A DNA stretch of 17,149 nt from Mxb001 sp049317345 (GTDB taxonomy: Bacteria > Actinomycetota > Actinomycetes > S36-B12). Position 1 is the stretch's first letter; the number at the start of each line of letters is the position of its first letter. The notes under the pieces were generated by a model that made no database searches, had not been told where the DNA came from, and saw nothing but the letters and a program-made list of their open reading frames with translations. Shown here one piece after another: positions 6,684 through 15,275 of this stretch. Both the position numbers and the translations under genes were made by a program. The stretch is from NCBI GenBank assembly GCA_049317345.1, contig JBMOIL010000040.1:1-17149 (forward strand), in the 5' to 3' direction.

Positions 6684-7558
6684 GGTGCACCTCCCCCGGG
6701 CAGCACCATGGTGCCGACACCCGTGTCGGTGAAGACTTCAACGAGTAGGCCGTGCGGGACACGCCCGTCGATGACATGGGCGCGCGGGACACCGCCTTCG
6801 ACTGCCCGCAGGCAGGCTTCCATCTTGGGCACCATGCCGGATTCCAGTCCGGGGAGCATCTCGCGCAGGGCATCGGTGCGGATCTCCGCGATGACCTGCG
6901 TGCTGGCTGGCCAGTCGGCGTAGAGGCCGGGCACGTCGGTGAGCATCACCAGTTTCTCGGCGCCAAGGGCGACGGCGAGTGCGGCCGCCGCGGTGTCGGC
7001 GTTCACATTGTGCGCGGTGCCGGCGGCATCGGGAGCAACGGTGGACACCACAGGGATGCGGCCGTCGTCGAGCAGAGCGGTGACGAAGTCGGGCTGGACC
7101 TGCACGACATCACCCACCAGGCCAAGATCCACTTCGACGCCGTCGATGACGATGCCGCGTCGCTCGGCGCGGAAGAGCTGCGCATCCTCTCCGGATAGTC
7201 CCACCGCGAAGGGTCCGTGCTCATTGATGAGGGTGACGATCTCCCTCTGCACCTGGCCCGTGAGCACCATGCGGACGATCTCCATGGCCTCCGGGGTCGT
7301 GACGCGCAACCCGCCACGGAATTCACTGGCAATGCCCACGCGATCGAGCATCGCCGAGATTTGCGGTCCTCCCCCGTGTACGACGACGGGGCGCAACCCG
7401 GCGAGACGCAGGAAGACGACGTCCTCGGCGAAGGCGCGCTTGAGCGAGTCATCGGTCATGGCATTGCCGCCGTACTTCACGACCACCGTGGCGCCACGGA
7501 ATTGCTCGAGCCATGGCAGTGCCTCGGCGAGCACCGATGCCTTCTCTTGCGCGGTCAT
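6680..7558 (-). CDS. argB: N-acetylglutamate kinase, arginine-sensitive type
   Basis: This kinase phosphorylates N-acetylglutamate, the committed and usually feedback-controlled step of arginine synthesis. In the 292-residue amino-acid-kinase fold, VVVKYGGNAM (25-34) carries the phosphate-binding lysine, VHGGGPQI is the substrate glycine loop, and NVNADTAAAALA lies near the nucleotide site. The N-terminal helix before the first strand (about residues 1-20) and the C-terminal EVFTDTGVGTMV are the features that mark arginine-inhibited hexameric enzymes, so end-product inhibition is expected. The ATG at 7558 overlaps the argJ stop (ATGA) and has no strong Shine-Dalgarno, so coupling to argJ translation is likely. 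Confidence 0.96.
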   Translation of the reverse strand: MTAQEKASVLAEALPWLEQFRGATVVVKYGGNAMTDDSLKRAFAEDVVFLRLAGLRPVVVHGGGPQISAMLDRVGIASEFRGGLRVTTPEAMEIVRMVLTGQVQREIVTLINEHGPFAVGLSGEDAQLFRAERRGIVIDGVEVDLGLVGDVVQVQPDFVTALLDDGRIPVVSTVAPDAAGTAHNVNADTAAAALAVALGAEKLVMLTDVPGLYADWPASTQVIAEIRTDALREMLPGLESGMVPKMEACLRAVEGGVPRAHVIDGRVPHGLLVEVFTDTGVGTMVLPGGGAP

Positions 7559-8721
7559 GTGGAGTACGCCGAGTTCTCGTGAACGTAGTCGGCGGTCAGG
7601 TCATTGGTCCAGACGGTGGCCTCGGCCTGCCCCGCGCTGAGGTCCACCGCAATGCGCACGGTGCGCCCGGACATGTCGACGAGGTCTCGGGATTCGCCCG
7701 CAGCGCCTCTCCGGCATACCCACACGTCATTGATGGCGACATCGACCTCATCCGATTCGAACGCTGCGGTTGTGGTGCCGATAGCCGACAGCACACGACC
7801 CCAGTTGGGATCCTCACCGTGGATGGCGCACTTGAGCAGGTTGCTCCGCGAGATGGCCCGGGCGACCTCTACGGCGTCGTCCTCGGTCGCCGCGTGCGCC
7901 ACCGTGATCGCGATGTCCTTGCTCGCACCCTCGGCATCGCCGATGAGCTGCAGGGCAAGTTCGGCGCAGGCAGCCGTGATCGCCTCTGCGAGTGCCTCCG
8001 GTGATGGCTGAACTATCGCCGCGCCGCTCGCCATGGCGATCACGGTGTCGTTGGTCGACATGCATCCGTCGGAGTCGATCCGGTCGAAGGTCACCCGCGT
8101 CGCGGCGGCGAGCGCCTGAGTCAGTGTGTCGGGATGGGCCACAGCATCCGTGGTGATCACCACGAGCATCGTGGCCAAGCCCGGGGCGAGCATGCCCGCA
8201 CCCTTGGCCATACCGCCCACGGTGAAGCCGTCGCCGCGGACGGTGACGACCTTGGGCACGGTGTCGGTCGTCATGATGGCGACCGCCGCATCCTGACCCC
8301 CGTCCTCGCTCAGGGTCGACGCCGCCGCATCGACGCCCGCGAGGAGAAGATCCATGGGCAGTCGCTCGCCGATGAGGCCGGTCGAGCACACCCCGATCTC
8401 TCCGGCGCCGGTCGCAGCACCCCGGCCGCTGAGCACATCAGCGACATGCTCCGCTGTGCGATGGGTGTCGGCGAAGCCCTCGGGCCCGGTGCAGGCGTTG
8501 GCACCGCCGGAGTTCAGCACCACGGCATGGAGTTCGCCATCGGCGACCGCCTGGCGCGTCCAGAGCACGGGTGCCGCGGGGAATCGGTTCGACGTGAAGA
8601 CGGCTGCAGCCGACTGCAGCGGGCCGTCGTTGACGACGAGGGCCAGGTCGGGCCGACCGCTCACCTTCAAGCCGGCGGTCACTCCCGCTGCGCGGAAGCC
8701 GCGGGGCGTGGTAACGGTCAT
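7555..8721 (-). CDS. argJ: Glutamate N-acetyltransferase / amino-acid acetyltransferase ArgJ
   Basis: ArgJ moves the acetyl group from N-acetylornithine back to glutamate, closing the cyclic arginine pathway; some ArgJ proteins also use acetyl-CoA. The 388-residue precursor carries the autoproteolysis motif ATML, with the new N-terminal nucleophile Thr184 (LAPGLATMLVVITTDA region). The conserved NSGGANACTG lies at 70-79, and KGAGMLAP precedes the cleavage site. The ATG at 8721 was chosen because AGGAG lies seven bases upstream and it overlaps the argC stop (ATGA); the much longer open frame is only a read-back through argC. Whether the enzyme is mono- or bifunctional cannot be told from the sequence. 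Confidence 0.96.
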   Translation of the reverse strand: MTVTTPRGFRAAGVTAGLKVSGRPDLALVVNDGPLQSAAAVFTSNRFPAAPVLWTRQAVADGELHAVVLNSGGANACTGPEGFADTHRTAEHVADVLSGRGAATGAGEIGVCSTGLIGERLPMDLLLAGVDAAASTLSEDGGQDAAVAIMTTDTVPKVVTVRGDGFTVGGMAKGAGMLAPGLATMLVVITTDAVAHPDTLTQALAAATRVTFDRIDSDGCMSTNDTVIAMASGAAIVQPSPEALAEAITAACAELALQLIGDAEGASKDIAITVAHAATEDDAVEVARAISRSNLLKCAIHGEDPNWGRVLSAIGTTTAAFESDEVDVAINDVWVCRRGAAGESRDLVDMSGRTVRIAVDLSAGQAEATVWTNDLTADYVHENSAYST

Positions 8722-9746
8722 GGGGCCACTCCTGCATTGCTCAGTCCGGAAGCCTCGTCGAGGCCGAGCATGAGGTTGGCATTCTGCACGGCCTGGCCCG
8801 CCGCGCCCTTCACGAGATTGTCGAGTGCTGACACCACCACGGCACGGCCGGTGCGCGCATCGGCCGCCGCCTGCACGTGCACGGCATTGCCGCCCAGTGT
8901 CGAGGAGGTCTGCGGCCACTGCCCCTGCGGAAGCACGTGGACGAAGCGCTCTGCGGCGTAGGCCGCGTGCAAGCACTCGTGGAGATCCTCACTCGTCACA
9001 CCCTCGGCCAGATCGGCCGAGCACGTGGCCAAAATCCCGCGCGGCATGGGCGCAAGCAGCGGCGTGAAGGACACCCGCACACTCATCCCCGATGCGCGAC
9101 CGAGTGCCTGCTCCATCTCCGGCGTGTGCTGATGCGCTCCCCCCACCTTGTACGCAGACATGGATCCCATCACCTGGGATGCCAGCAGCGTCTCCGTCGG
9201 CGTGCGTCCCGCACCTGAGGTGCCCGATGCGGCCACGACACTGATGGTCGAGTCGATGAGACCTTCGGCAAGCAGTGGCGCCAGGGCCAACGACACGGCA
9301 GTGGGATAGCACCCGGGATTGGCGATGCGGGTTGCCTCCGCGATCTCTGCGCGCATCCCCGCCAACTCCGGCATTCCATAGACCCAGTGGCCGGCGTAGG
9401 AGTCGTTGTAGAAAGCCTTCCACGCACCCTCGTCCTCAAGCCGGAAGTCCGCTCCGAGGTCGACGATGCGCTGGTCGGCGGGCAACGCACGAGCCAATGC
9501 CGCCGATTCGCCATGGGGCAGGGCGAGGAAGACGATGTCTGCTCCGCGCAACGCGTCGGGGTCCGCGGCGATCAGGGTCCGATCGGCGAGGGCCGGCAAC
9601 TGCGGGTGCACCTCACCCAGTCGACGCCCCGCCTTGGATCCCGCGGCAATGGCACCCACCTCGAGCTCGGGGTGTCCCAGTAGGAGCCGGAGCAACTCAC
9701 CCCCGGCGTAGCCGGAGGCACCGGCAACCGACGCGGTGAGGGTCAT
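8718..9746 (-). CDS. argC: N-acetyl-gamma-glutamyl-phosphate reductase
   Basis: ArgC reduces N-acetylglutamyl phosphate to the semialdehyde with NADPH. The 342-residue product begins with a Rossmann dinucleotide motif, VAGASGYAGGELLR (7-20), and has the catalytic Cys146 in ANPGCYPTA; GGAHQHTPEM contains the expected active-site histidine. The ATG at 9746 gives the family N-terminus. A GTG at 9767 would add seven residues encoded by the promoter and operator DNA and is rejected. There is no Shine-Dalgarno, and a -10 hexamer ends six bases before the ATG, so a leaderless mRNA is likely. It is the first gene of argCJBDRH and lies 31 bp after pheT. Confidence 0.96.
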   Translation of the reverse strand: MTLTASVAGASGYAGGELLRLLLGHPELEVGAIAAGSKAGRRLGEVHPQLPALADRTLIAADPDALRGADIVFLALPHGESAALARALPADQRIVDLGADFRLEDEGAWKAFYNDSYAGHWVYGMPELAGMRAEIAEATRIANPGCYPTAVSLALAPLLAEGLIDSTISVVAASGTSGAGRTPTETLLASQVMGSMSAYKVGGAHQHTPEMEQALGRASGMSVRVSFTPLLAPMPRGILATCSADLAEGVTSEDLHECLHAAYAAERFVHVLPQGQWPQTSSTLGGNAVHVQAAADARTGRAVVVSALDNLVKGAAGQAVQNANLMLGLDEASGLSNAGVAP

Positions 9747-9752
9747 GGAAGA

Positions 9753-9781
9753 ACTATACGCATACACGCATAGTCATTCAC
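9753..9781 (-). promoter_or_regulatory. argC promoter with overlapping palindrome (candidate ArgR operator)
   Basis: The reverse strand has TATAGT (9758-9753), an excellent -10, exactly six bases before the argC ATG, which puts the predicted start on the A of the ATG. The -35 position (9781-9776, GTGAAT) is poor. The -10 lies inside a 22-bp imperfect palindrome (9753-9774) with arms ACTATACG and CGCATAGT, seven of eight positions symmetric. It also contains two direct copies of TATGCGT with an eight-base period. A repressor bound here would block RNA polymerase. ArgR is the natural candidate because its gene is in the operon, but the site was found by symmetry, not by matching a verified consensus. 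Confidence 0.65.
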
Positions 9782-12276
9782 GCCCCCCTCAGCACCGCCC
9801 CGTGCCTGCGGGCAGCCTCGGCGATGCCGGCCTCACGGGCCGCGGCGATCTCCTCTGCCGACAGGGTGCGGTCCGGGGCGCGGAACCTCAGTGCGAAAGC
9901 GAGTGACCTGTGCCCCTCGGGCACCTGCGGGCCGACGTACACATCGAAGAGTCGCACCTCCTCGCACAACCCTCCCGCGCCCGTGCGAACCGCATCGGCG
10001 ACGTCGGCGGCAGCCACAGACTCGGCGACGACCAGCGCGATGTCTTCCTTCGCTACCGGCTGCGTCCGCATGTCAGGAGCGGGGGCCACGTCATGGGCCG
10101 CAGCCATGAGCGCGTCAAGGTCGAGTTCGAGTGCGACGGTGCGCGCGGGGAGGGAGTACGTCGCGATCACGCGCGGGTGCAACTCACCTGCGAAACCGAT
10201 GACCTCGCCATCAGCAACAAGCGCTGCCGTGCGCCCCGGATGGAAGGGTGCATCCGTCGCGGGACGAGCCACGATGTCGACGCCCAGCATGCTGGCGACA
10301 CCCGAGGCGATTTCGATCGCATCGGCCCACGTGGCCTCGCGCCCAGGACCCCACCAGCCACGCGACTCGCGCGCACCCGTGAGGACCGCGGCGAGATGGT
10401 GCGGTTGCACGGGAAGAAGCGCCTCGATGGCGGCGAGCTCCGCATCGGAGGGTCGCTGCTCCACACCCGGTCGCGGCGACTCGGCGACGCCACCGGGGTC
10501 CTGATGGTCATCGAGGACGAAGACCCGCCCGATCTCCCCCAGGGCGATGTCATCGATCCCGCGCGAGAGGTTGCGACGGGCCGCGTGCAGGAGACCCGGC
10601 AGCAGGGTGGTGCGCAGGAGCGGCTGCTCCTCGGACAGGGGGTTGGCGAGCCTCGGAGCGCGGCGCCGACGCTCGCCAGTGGCCACCAGCAGCGCATCGA
10701 GATCACCCTCCCCCATGAAGGGATAGGTGAGCACATCGATGACGCCGGCGGCCGCCAGCGCCAGGCCGGCACGACGGCGCAGCCGCTGCTCGCGCGTGAG
10801 CCCATATCCCGCGGGCGCCTGCGGCAGCCGCGACGGGATGCGGTCATAGCCGACGAGTCGCACGACCTCTTCGACCAGATCAGCAGGATCGGTGAGGTCC
10901 GGGCGCCACGGCGGCGGGGTCACGTCGAGGACGGCGTCGCCCGAGATCTCGCAGCCGACCTGCTCCAGGTGGTGGACCACGGTGGCGCGATCGACGGGCA
11001 TCCCCGACGTGCGCTGCGGGAGGTCCGCATCCATCGCAATGACGGTCGGTGAGTACGGCGATTCCCACGCGGTCATGCCGGCGTACACGCCGCCGCCGTA
11101 TTCGAGCAGGAGTTGTGCGGCGCGGGCCGAGGCATAGGGCGCAAGCACGCGATCGACGCCTCGCTCGAAGCGACGCGACGCCTCCGAGGACAGACGGTGG
11201 CGCCGCGCAGTGCGCGCCACCGGCTCCGCGACGAATCGCGCCGCCTCAAGCACGAGGTCGGTCGAGTCGTCATCGATCTCGGTGTGGAGTCCGCCCATGG
11301 TGCCGGCGAGACCGATGACGCCCGAGTCATCGCGGATCACGACATCGTCGGGATCGAGCGTCCGGGACACGTGGTCCAAGGTCTCCAGGGGTGGTGCGGC
11401 TTCTCCCGCCCGTCCTGCGCGCACGGCGCCGCGCAGCTTGGCGCCGTCGAAGGCATGCAGCGGCTGGCCGAGCTCGAGCATGACGTAGTTGGTGACATCG
11501 ACCGCGAGGGACACCGGTCGCATCCCGGTCGCGACAAGACGTCGCTGCATCCAGTCCGGAGTGGCGGCTGCAGGATCGAAGCCGATGATGCGCCGCAGGG
11601 TGAAGAGCTCGCACATCCCGGGGTCATCGACCCCACACGCCCAGGGCGCGGCATCCGCTGCCGGGGCAGGTAGGTCGACGAGGCGTTGACCGGGATCGTC
11701 GAAGGGCAGATCGAAAGCGGTAGCGACCTCGCGGGCGACTCCACGCACCGAGAGGGCGTAGCCGCGGTCGGGCGTCACGGCGATGTCGAGCGTCTCCTCG
11801 CCCAAGCCGAGCAGCGCGGCGCCGTCATCCCCCACGCTTCCCGAATCGAGCACCATGATTCCGTCGTGATCCTCGCCAAGGCCCAGCTCACGCTGGGAGC
11901 AAATCATGCCGTCGGATACGTGACCGTAGGTCTCACGGGCGGTAATGCGGAAGTCACCGGGAAGGACGGCGCCCGGGAGCGCCACCACGACATGATCTCC
12001 CACGGCGAAGTTGCGCGCCCCGCACACGATCCCGCGCACGCCACCGTGCTCGGGCCCCACGTCGACCTGGCACCAACGGATCGGCTTCTTGAATTCCGTG
12101 AGCTCCTCGATGGCGTCCACTCGGCCGACGATCAGCGGCCCTGCGACATCACCTCCCGCCGTCTCCACCGACTCGACCTCGAGTCCGGCAGCGATGAGGC
12201 GCTCGGCGACCGCGCGAGCGTCGACGTCGGCGGGAAGATCGACCATTTCCCGCAGCCACTCCAAGGGGACGCGCAT
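9778..12276 (-). CDS. pheT: Phenylalanyl-tRNA synthetase beta subunit
   Basis: This is the tRNA-recognition and editing subunit of the alpha2-beta2 PheRS. The 832-residue length is normal for the family. The domains run in the usual order: an N-terminal helical start, an EMAP/OB-type tRNA-binding domain (about 40-150, with RGIVCGARNFAVGD), the B3/B4 editing domain (about 210-370), a B5 domain (about 395-475), the catalytic-like core, and a C-terminal anticodon-binding FDX-ACB domain (about the last 95 residues, starting near PVAKEDIALVV). The ATG shares one base with the pheS stop (TGATG), and GGAGG lies four bases upstream. The stop lies just before the arg promoter and overlaps its weak -35 position. 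Confidence 0.97.
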   Translation of the reverse strand: MRVPLEWLREMVDLPADVDARAVAERLIAAGLEVESVETAGGDVAGPLIVGRVDAIEELTEFKKPIRWCQVDVGPEHGGVRGIVCGARNFAVGDHVVVALPGAVLPGDFRITARETYGHVSDGMICSQRELGLGEDHDGIMVLDSGSVGDDGAALLGLGEETLDIAVTPDRGYALSVRGVAREVATAFDLPFDDPGQRLVDLPAPAADAAPWACGVDDPGMCELFTLRRIIGFDPAAATPDWMQRRLVATGMRPVSLAVDVTNYVMLELGQPLHAFDGAKLRGAVRAGRAGEAAPPLETLDHVSRTLDPDDVVIRDDSGVIGLAGTMGGLHTEIDDDSTDLVLEAARFVAEPVARTARRHRLSSEASRRFERGVDRVLAPYASARAAQLLLEYGGGVYAGMTAWESPYSPTVIAMDADLPQRTSGMPVDRATVVHHLEQVGCEISGDAVLDVTPPPWRPDLTDPADLVEEVVRLVGYDRIPSRLPQAPAGYGLTREQRLRRRAGLALAAAGVIDVLTYPFMGEGDLDALLVATGERRRRAPRLANPLSEEQPLLRTTLLPGLLHAARRNLSRGIDDIALGEIGRVFVLDDHQDPGGVAESPRPGVEQRPSDAELAAIEALLPVQPHHLAAVLTGARESRGWWGPGREATWADAIEIASGVASMLGVDIVARPATDAPFHPGRTAALVADGEVIGFAGELHPRVIATYSLPARTVALELDLDALMAAAHDVAPAPDMRTQPVAKEDIALVVAESVAAADVADAVRTGAGGLCEEVRLFDVYVGPQVPEGHRSLAFALRFRAPDRTLSAEEIAAAREAGIAEAARRHGAVLRGA

Positions 12277-13385
12277 CAGACCTCCACCCCGAAGGCCCGA
12301 CTGAAGCGAATGTCCCCTTCCACCATGTCGCGCATGTCGGTGACACCGTGGCGGAACATCAGTGTGCGCTCCACGCCCATTCCGAAAGCGAATCCGGAGT
12401 AGCGAGCGGTATCGATGCCCGCGGCACGCAGCACGCGTGGGTTAACCATGCCGCAGCCACCCCACTCGATCCAGCCTTCACTCGAGCAGGTGCGACACGG
12501 CGCCTCCGGATTGCCGACAGACGCCCCGCGGCAGACAAAGCACTGCAGATCGAGCTCGGCGCTGGGCTCGGTGAAGGGGAAGTACGACGGTCGCAGACGA
12601 ATCTGCACGCCCTCTCCGAACATCGCCGCAGCGAGATGCTCCAGCGTGCCCTTGAGGTCGGCCATCGTGATGCCCTCGTCCACCGCGAGCCCCTCGATCT
12701 GGTGGAAGACCGGGGTGTGCGTGGCATCGAGCTCGTCTGTGCGGAAGACCCGGCCCGGCGCCACGACGTAGATAGGCAGATCGCGGTCGAGCATGGCGCG
12801 CAGCTGGATGGGAGATGTCTGAGTGCGCAGCACCACACCACTGCGCTCGCTGCCCACAAAGAAGGTGTCCTGCATCGTCCGAGCGGGATGGTCCGGGGGG
12901 ACATTCAGCGCGTCGAAGTTGAACCACTCAGCTTCGGCTTCTGGGCCCTCTGCCACCTCATAGCCCATGGCCATGAAGACCTCTGCCATGCGCTCCATGA
13001 GCGTCGTGAGGGGATGACGGGCACCCAAACCTGAACGGCGGGTGGGCAGAGTGACGTCGACCGACTCCTCGACCAGGACGCGCGCATCGCGCTCGATCTC
13101 CAACCGTGCCAGTCGCGCGTCGAGCGCATCGCGAACGGTCTGCCGTGCGCTCCCTACGCGCTTGCCTGCCTCCGCTTTCGCTGCAGGGGGCAGAGCACCG
13201 ATCTCCCGGTTGGCCAGCGCCAGCGGGGAGCGATCACCCGCATGCGCCAGTCGCACGACCTTGAGCTCATCCAGGTCTCCTGCCGACTCGATGTCGGCGA
13301 GAGCCGCGGCGACCATCGCGTCGATGGCCTCCGGCTCCAGAGTGGACACTGCCACGGGGTCGTAGGGGCTATTGGGCGCCGACAT
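12276..13385 (-). CDS. pheS: Phenylalanyl-tRNA synthetase alpha subunit
   Basis: This is the catalytic class II subunit of PheRS. Of its 369 residues, about 1-100 form the N-terminal coiled-coil tRNA arm. FNFDALNVPPDHPARTMQDT (156-175) and the GRVFRTDELDATHTPVFHQIEG segment (211-232, class II motif 2) follow, and GFAFGMGVERTLM (331-343) is motif 3. Unlike the E. coli enzyme, it has a C-x2-C-x11-C-x2-C insertion (Cys282, 285, 297, 300) just before the WIEWGGCGM segment, which looks like a zinc knuckle. The ATG directly follows the cysNC stop codon with no spacer and no strong Shine-Dalgarno, so its translation probably depends on coupling. No attenuator or leader peptide is seen. Confidence 0.97.
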   Translation of the reverse strand: MSAPNSPYDPVAVSTLEPEAIDAMVAAALADIESAGDLDELKVVRLAHAGDRSPLALANREIGALPPAAKAEAGKRVGSARQTVRDALDARLARLEIERDARVLVEESVDVTLPTRRSGLGARHPLTTLMERMAEVFMAMGYEVAEGPEAEAEWFNFDALNVPPDHPARTMQDTFFVGSERSGVVLRTQTSPIQLRAMLDRDLPIYVVAPGRVFRTDELDATHTPVFHQIEGLAVDEGITMADLKGTLEHLAAAMFGEGVQIRLRPSYFPFTEPSAELDLQCFVCRGASVGNPEAPCRTCSSEGWIEWGGCGMVNPRVLRAAGIDTARYSGFAFGMGVERTLMFRHGVTDMRDMVEGDIRFSRAFGVEV

Positions 13386-15275
13386 CTAGTCACCCACGAT
13401 GCGGCGCACAAGGACCTCGACGTTGTCGTCCACCGGGAGCGACCCATCGAGATGCACCTCGGGATGCTCCGGCGACTCGTACTCCTGGCCGATTCCCGTC
13501 ATGTTGGGCAGCGTGCCCGACTGGGCCTTGGCGTACAGGCCCTTGGGGTCGCGTGTCGCGCACATCTCCACGGGGGTGTCGACGAATACCTCGATGAAGT
13601 CACCGTCGGGGAAGATCTCCCGCGCCGCTCGCCTGTCGGCTCGGAATGGTGAGATCAGCGCGACGATGACGACAAGGCCGGCCTCGAGCATCAGTTTGGC
13701 TGTCTCAGCCACGCGGCGGACGTTCTCTGCGCGGTCCTCGGGGGTGAACCCGAGGTCCTTGTTGATACCCATGCGCACGTTGTCGCCGTCCAGCACGAAG
13801 GTATGCATGCCCAGGGCGAAGAGTCGTCGCTCCAGCGCGTCGGCCACCGTCGACTTGCCCGAACCAGAAAGGCCGGTCAGCCACACCACGCGCGGAGTCT
13901 GGTGCTTGAGTCGCGCTCGCGCATCACGATCCACCTCGTAGGAGTGGGGTACGACGTTGAGCGAACGACGTAGCGCGTGCGTGACCATGCCGGCCGCCAC
14001 CGTGTCCGCTGTGACGCGATCGACGAGCAGGAAGCCACCCGTATCGCGGCACTGGGCGTACATGTCCATGGGGATCGGGGTATCGGTGGCGATCTCGATC
14101 CGACCGATGTCGTTCATGTCGAGCACGCGCGCGGCGAGCTTCTGACCGGACACCACATCCAGCCGGTGCCGCACGACCGTGACGGTCGCCGGCACGGTGC
14201 GCGGCCCGACGGCGAGGAGATAGGAGCGTCCGTGCATGAGGGCTTCCTCCCCCACCCACACGACATCGGCAGCGAATCGGTCAGCGGGCTGCGGCCACGC
14301 CGTCTCCCCCGAATCAGTGGTGCCGTCGGCCGCGATCAGGTCTCCGCGGGTGACGTCGACCTCGCGGTCCAAGGTCACCGTCACGGCATCGCCTGCCGCC
14401 GCCGCCGCCATGTCGCCATGGAAGCCGACGATGCGCGAGATGGTCGCGGTCTGGCCAGAGTCGGCGACGACGACCTTGTCGCCCGGATGCACCGCGCCGG
14501 CAGCCACGGTGCCGGAGTAGCCGCGGAAGTTGCCCTCCGCACGGGAGATGAACTGCACGGGCAGGCGGAAGGGATGGGAGGTGTTGCTCTCCGGAGGCGT
14601 CCACTCCTGGAGTGCACTCAGCAGGCAGGGACCGTGCCACCAGGACATGTGCGTGGTGGGCGCCGTGACATTGTCGCCAGCGACCGCGCTCACCGGGATA
14701 GTCATGACCTCATCGAGACCCAGCCGGGCGGCGGCGGCCTTGACCTGGCCAGAGATCTCCTCGAAGGTCGCGTGCTCGTAGCCGACCAGATCCATCTTGT
14801 TGATGGCGATGATGACGCTCTTGACGCCCATGAGAGCGCAGACGGTGAGGTGCCGGAAGGTCTGGGGGCGTACGCCGCGGGCCGCGTCGACGAGGAGCAC
14901 CGCGACATCGGCGTTGGATGCAGCGACGGCCATGTTGCGGGTGTACTGCTCGTGGCCTGGCGCATCGGCGATGATCACGCGCCGCCCACTGGGCAGGTAC
15001 ATGTGGCGGTACGCCACGTCGATCGTGATCCCCTGCTCACGCTCGGCTTCCAGGCCATCGGTGAGCAGCGAGAAGTCGACCTCCCCCACCGGGATCGTCG
15101 AGCCGCCACGGCGCGTCTGCCGGGCGTACTCCAACTGGTCTTCGGGGATGGAGCCCGTCTCGGCAAGGAGGCGGCCGATCAACGTCGACTTGCCGTCGTC
15201 GACGGACCCACAGGTCACGAGTCGGACGACGGGGGTGATGTCGATGCCGGACGAACGCTCGAGCAGAGCAGTCAT
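13386..15275 (-). CDS. cysNC: Bifunctional sulfate adenylyltransferase subunit 1 / adenylylsulfate kinase
   Basis: This is a fusion of the GTPase subunit of ATP sulfurylase (CysN) with APS kinase (CysC). The elongation-factor-like GTPase covers about residues 15-230, with GSVDDGKST (23-31), DAPGH (104-108) and NKMD (159-162). Two beta-barrel domains follow to about 445. The kinase part (about 455-629) has Walker A GLSGSGKST (468-476), LDGDNVR (495-501) and the ISPFRADRR loop (541-549) with its conserved serine. The product takes sulfate to APS, with CysD, and then to PAPS. The ATG shares one base with the cysD stop (TGATG), and GGAGGG is nine bases upstream. The TAG stop is immediately followed by the pheS ATG. 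Confidence 0.96.
   Translation of the reverse strand: MTALLERSSGIDITPVVRLVTCGSVDDGKSTLIGRLLAETGSIPEDQLEYARQTRRGGSTIPVGEVDFSLLTDGLEAEREQGITIDVAYRHMYLPSGRRVIIADAPGHEQYTRNMAVAASNADVAVLLVDAARGVRPQTFRHLTVCALMGVKSVIIAINKMDLVGYEHATFEEISGQVKAAAARLGLDEVMTIPVSAVAGDNVTAPTTHMSWWHGPCLLSALQEWTPPESNTSHPFRLPVQFISRAEGNFRGYSGTVAAGAVHPGDKVVVADSGQTATISRIVGFHGDMAAAAAGDAVTVTLDREVDVTRGDLIAADGTTDSGETAWPQPADRFAADVVWVGEEALMHGRSYLLAVGPRTVPATVTVVRHRLDVVSGQKLAARVLDMNDIGRIEIATDTPIPMDMYAQCRDTGGFLLVDRVTADTVAAGMVTHALRRSLNVVPHSYEVDRDARARLKHQTPRVVWLTGLSGSGKSTVADALERRLFALGMHTFVLDGDNVRMGINKDLGFTPEDRAENVRRVAETAKLMLEAGLVVIVALISPFRADRRAAREIFPDGDFIEVFVDTPVEMCATRDPKGLYAKAQSGTLPNMTGIGQEYESPEHPEVHLDGSLPVDDNVEVLVRRIVGD

Noticed and set aside
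8722..8976. Longer argJ start reading back through argC
   Set aside because: The ATG at 8721 has AGGAG at seven bases and overlaps the argC stop in the same way as its neighbours. The extension is argC in a wrong frame.
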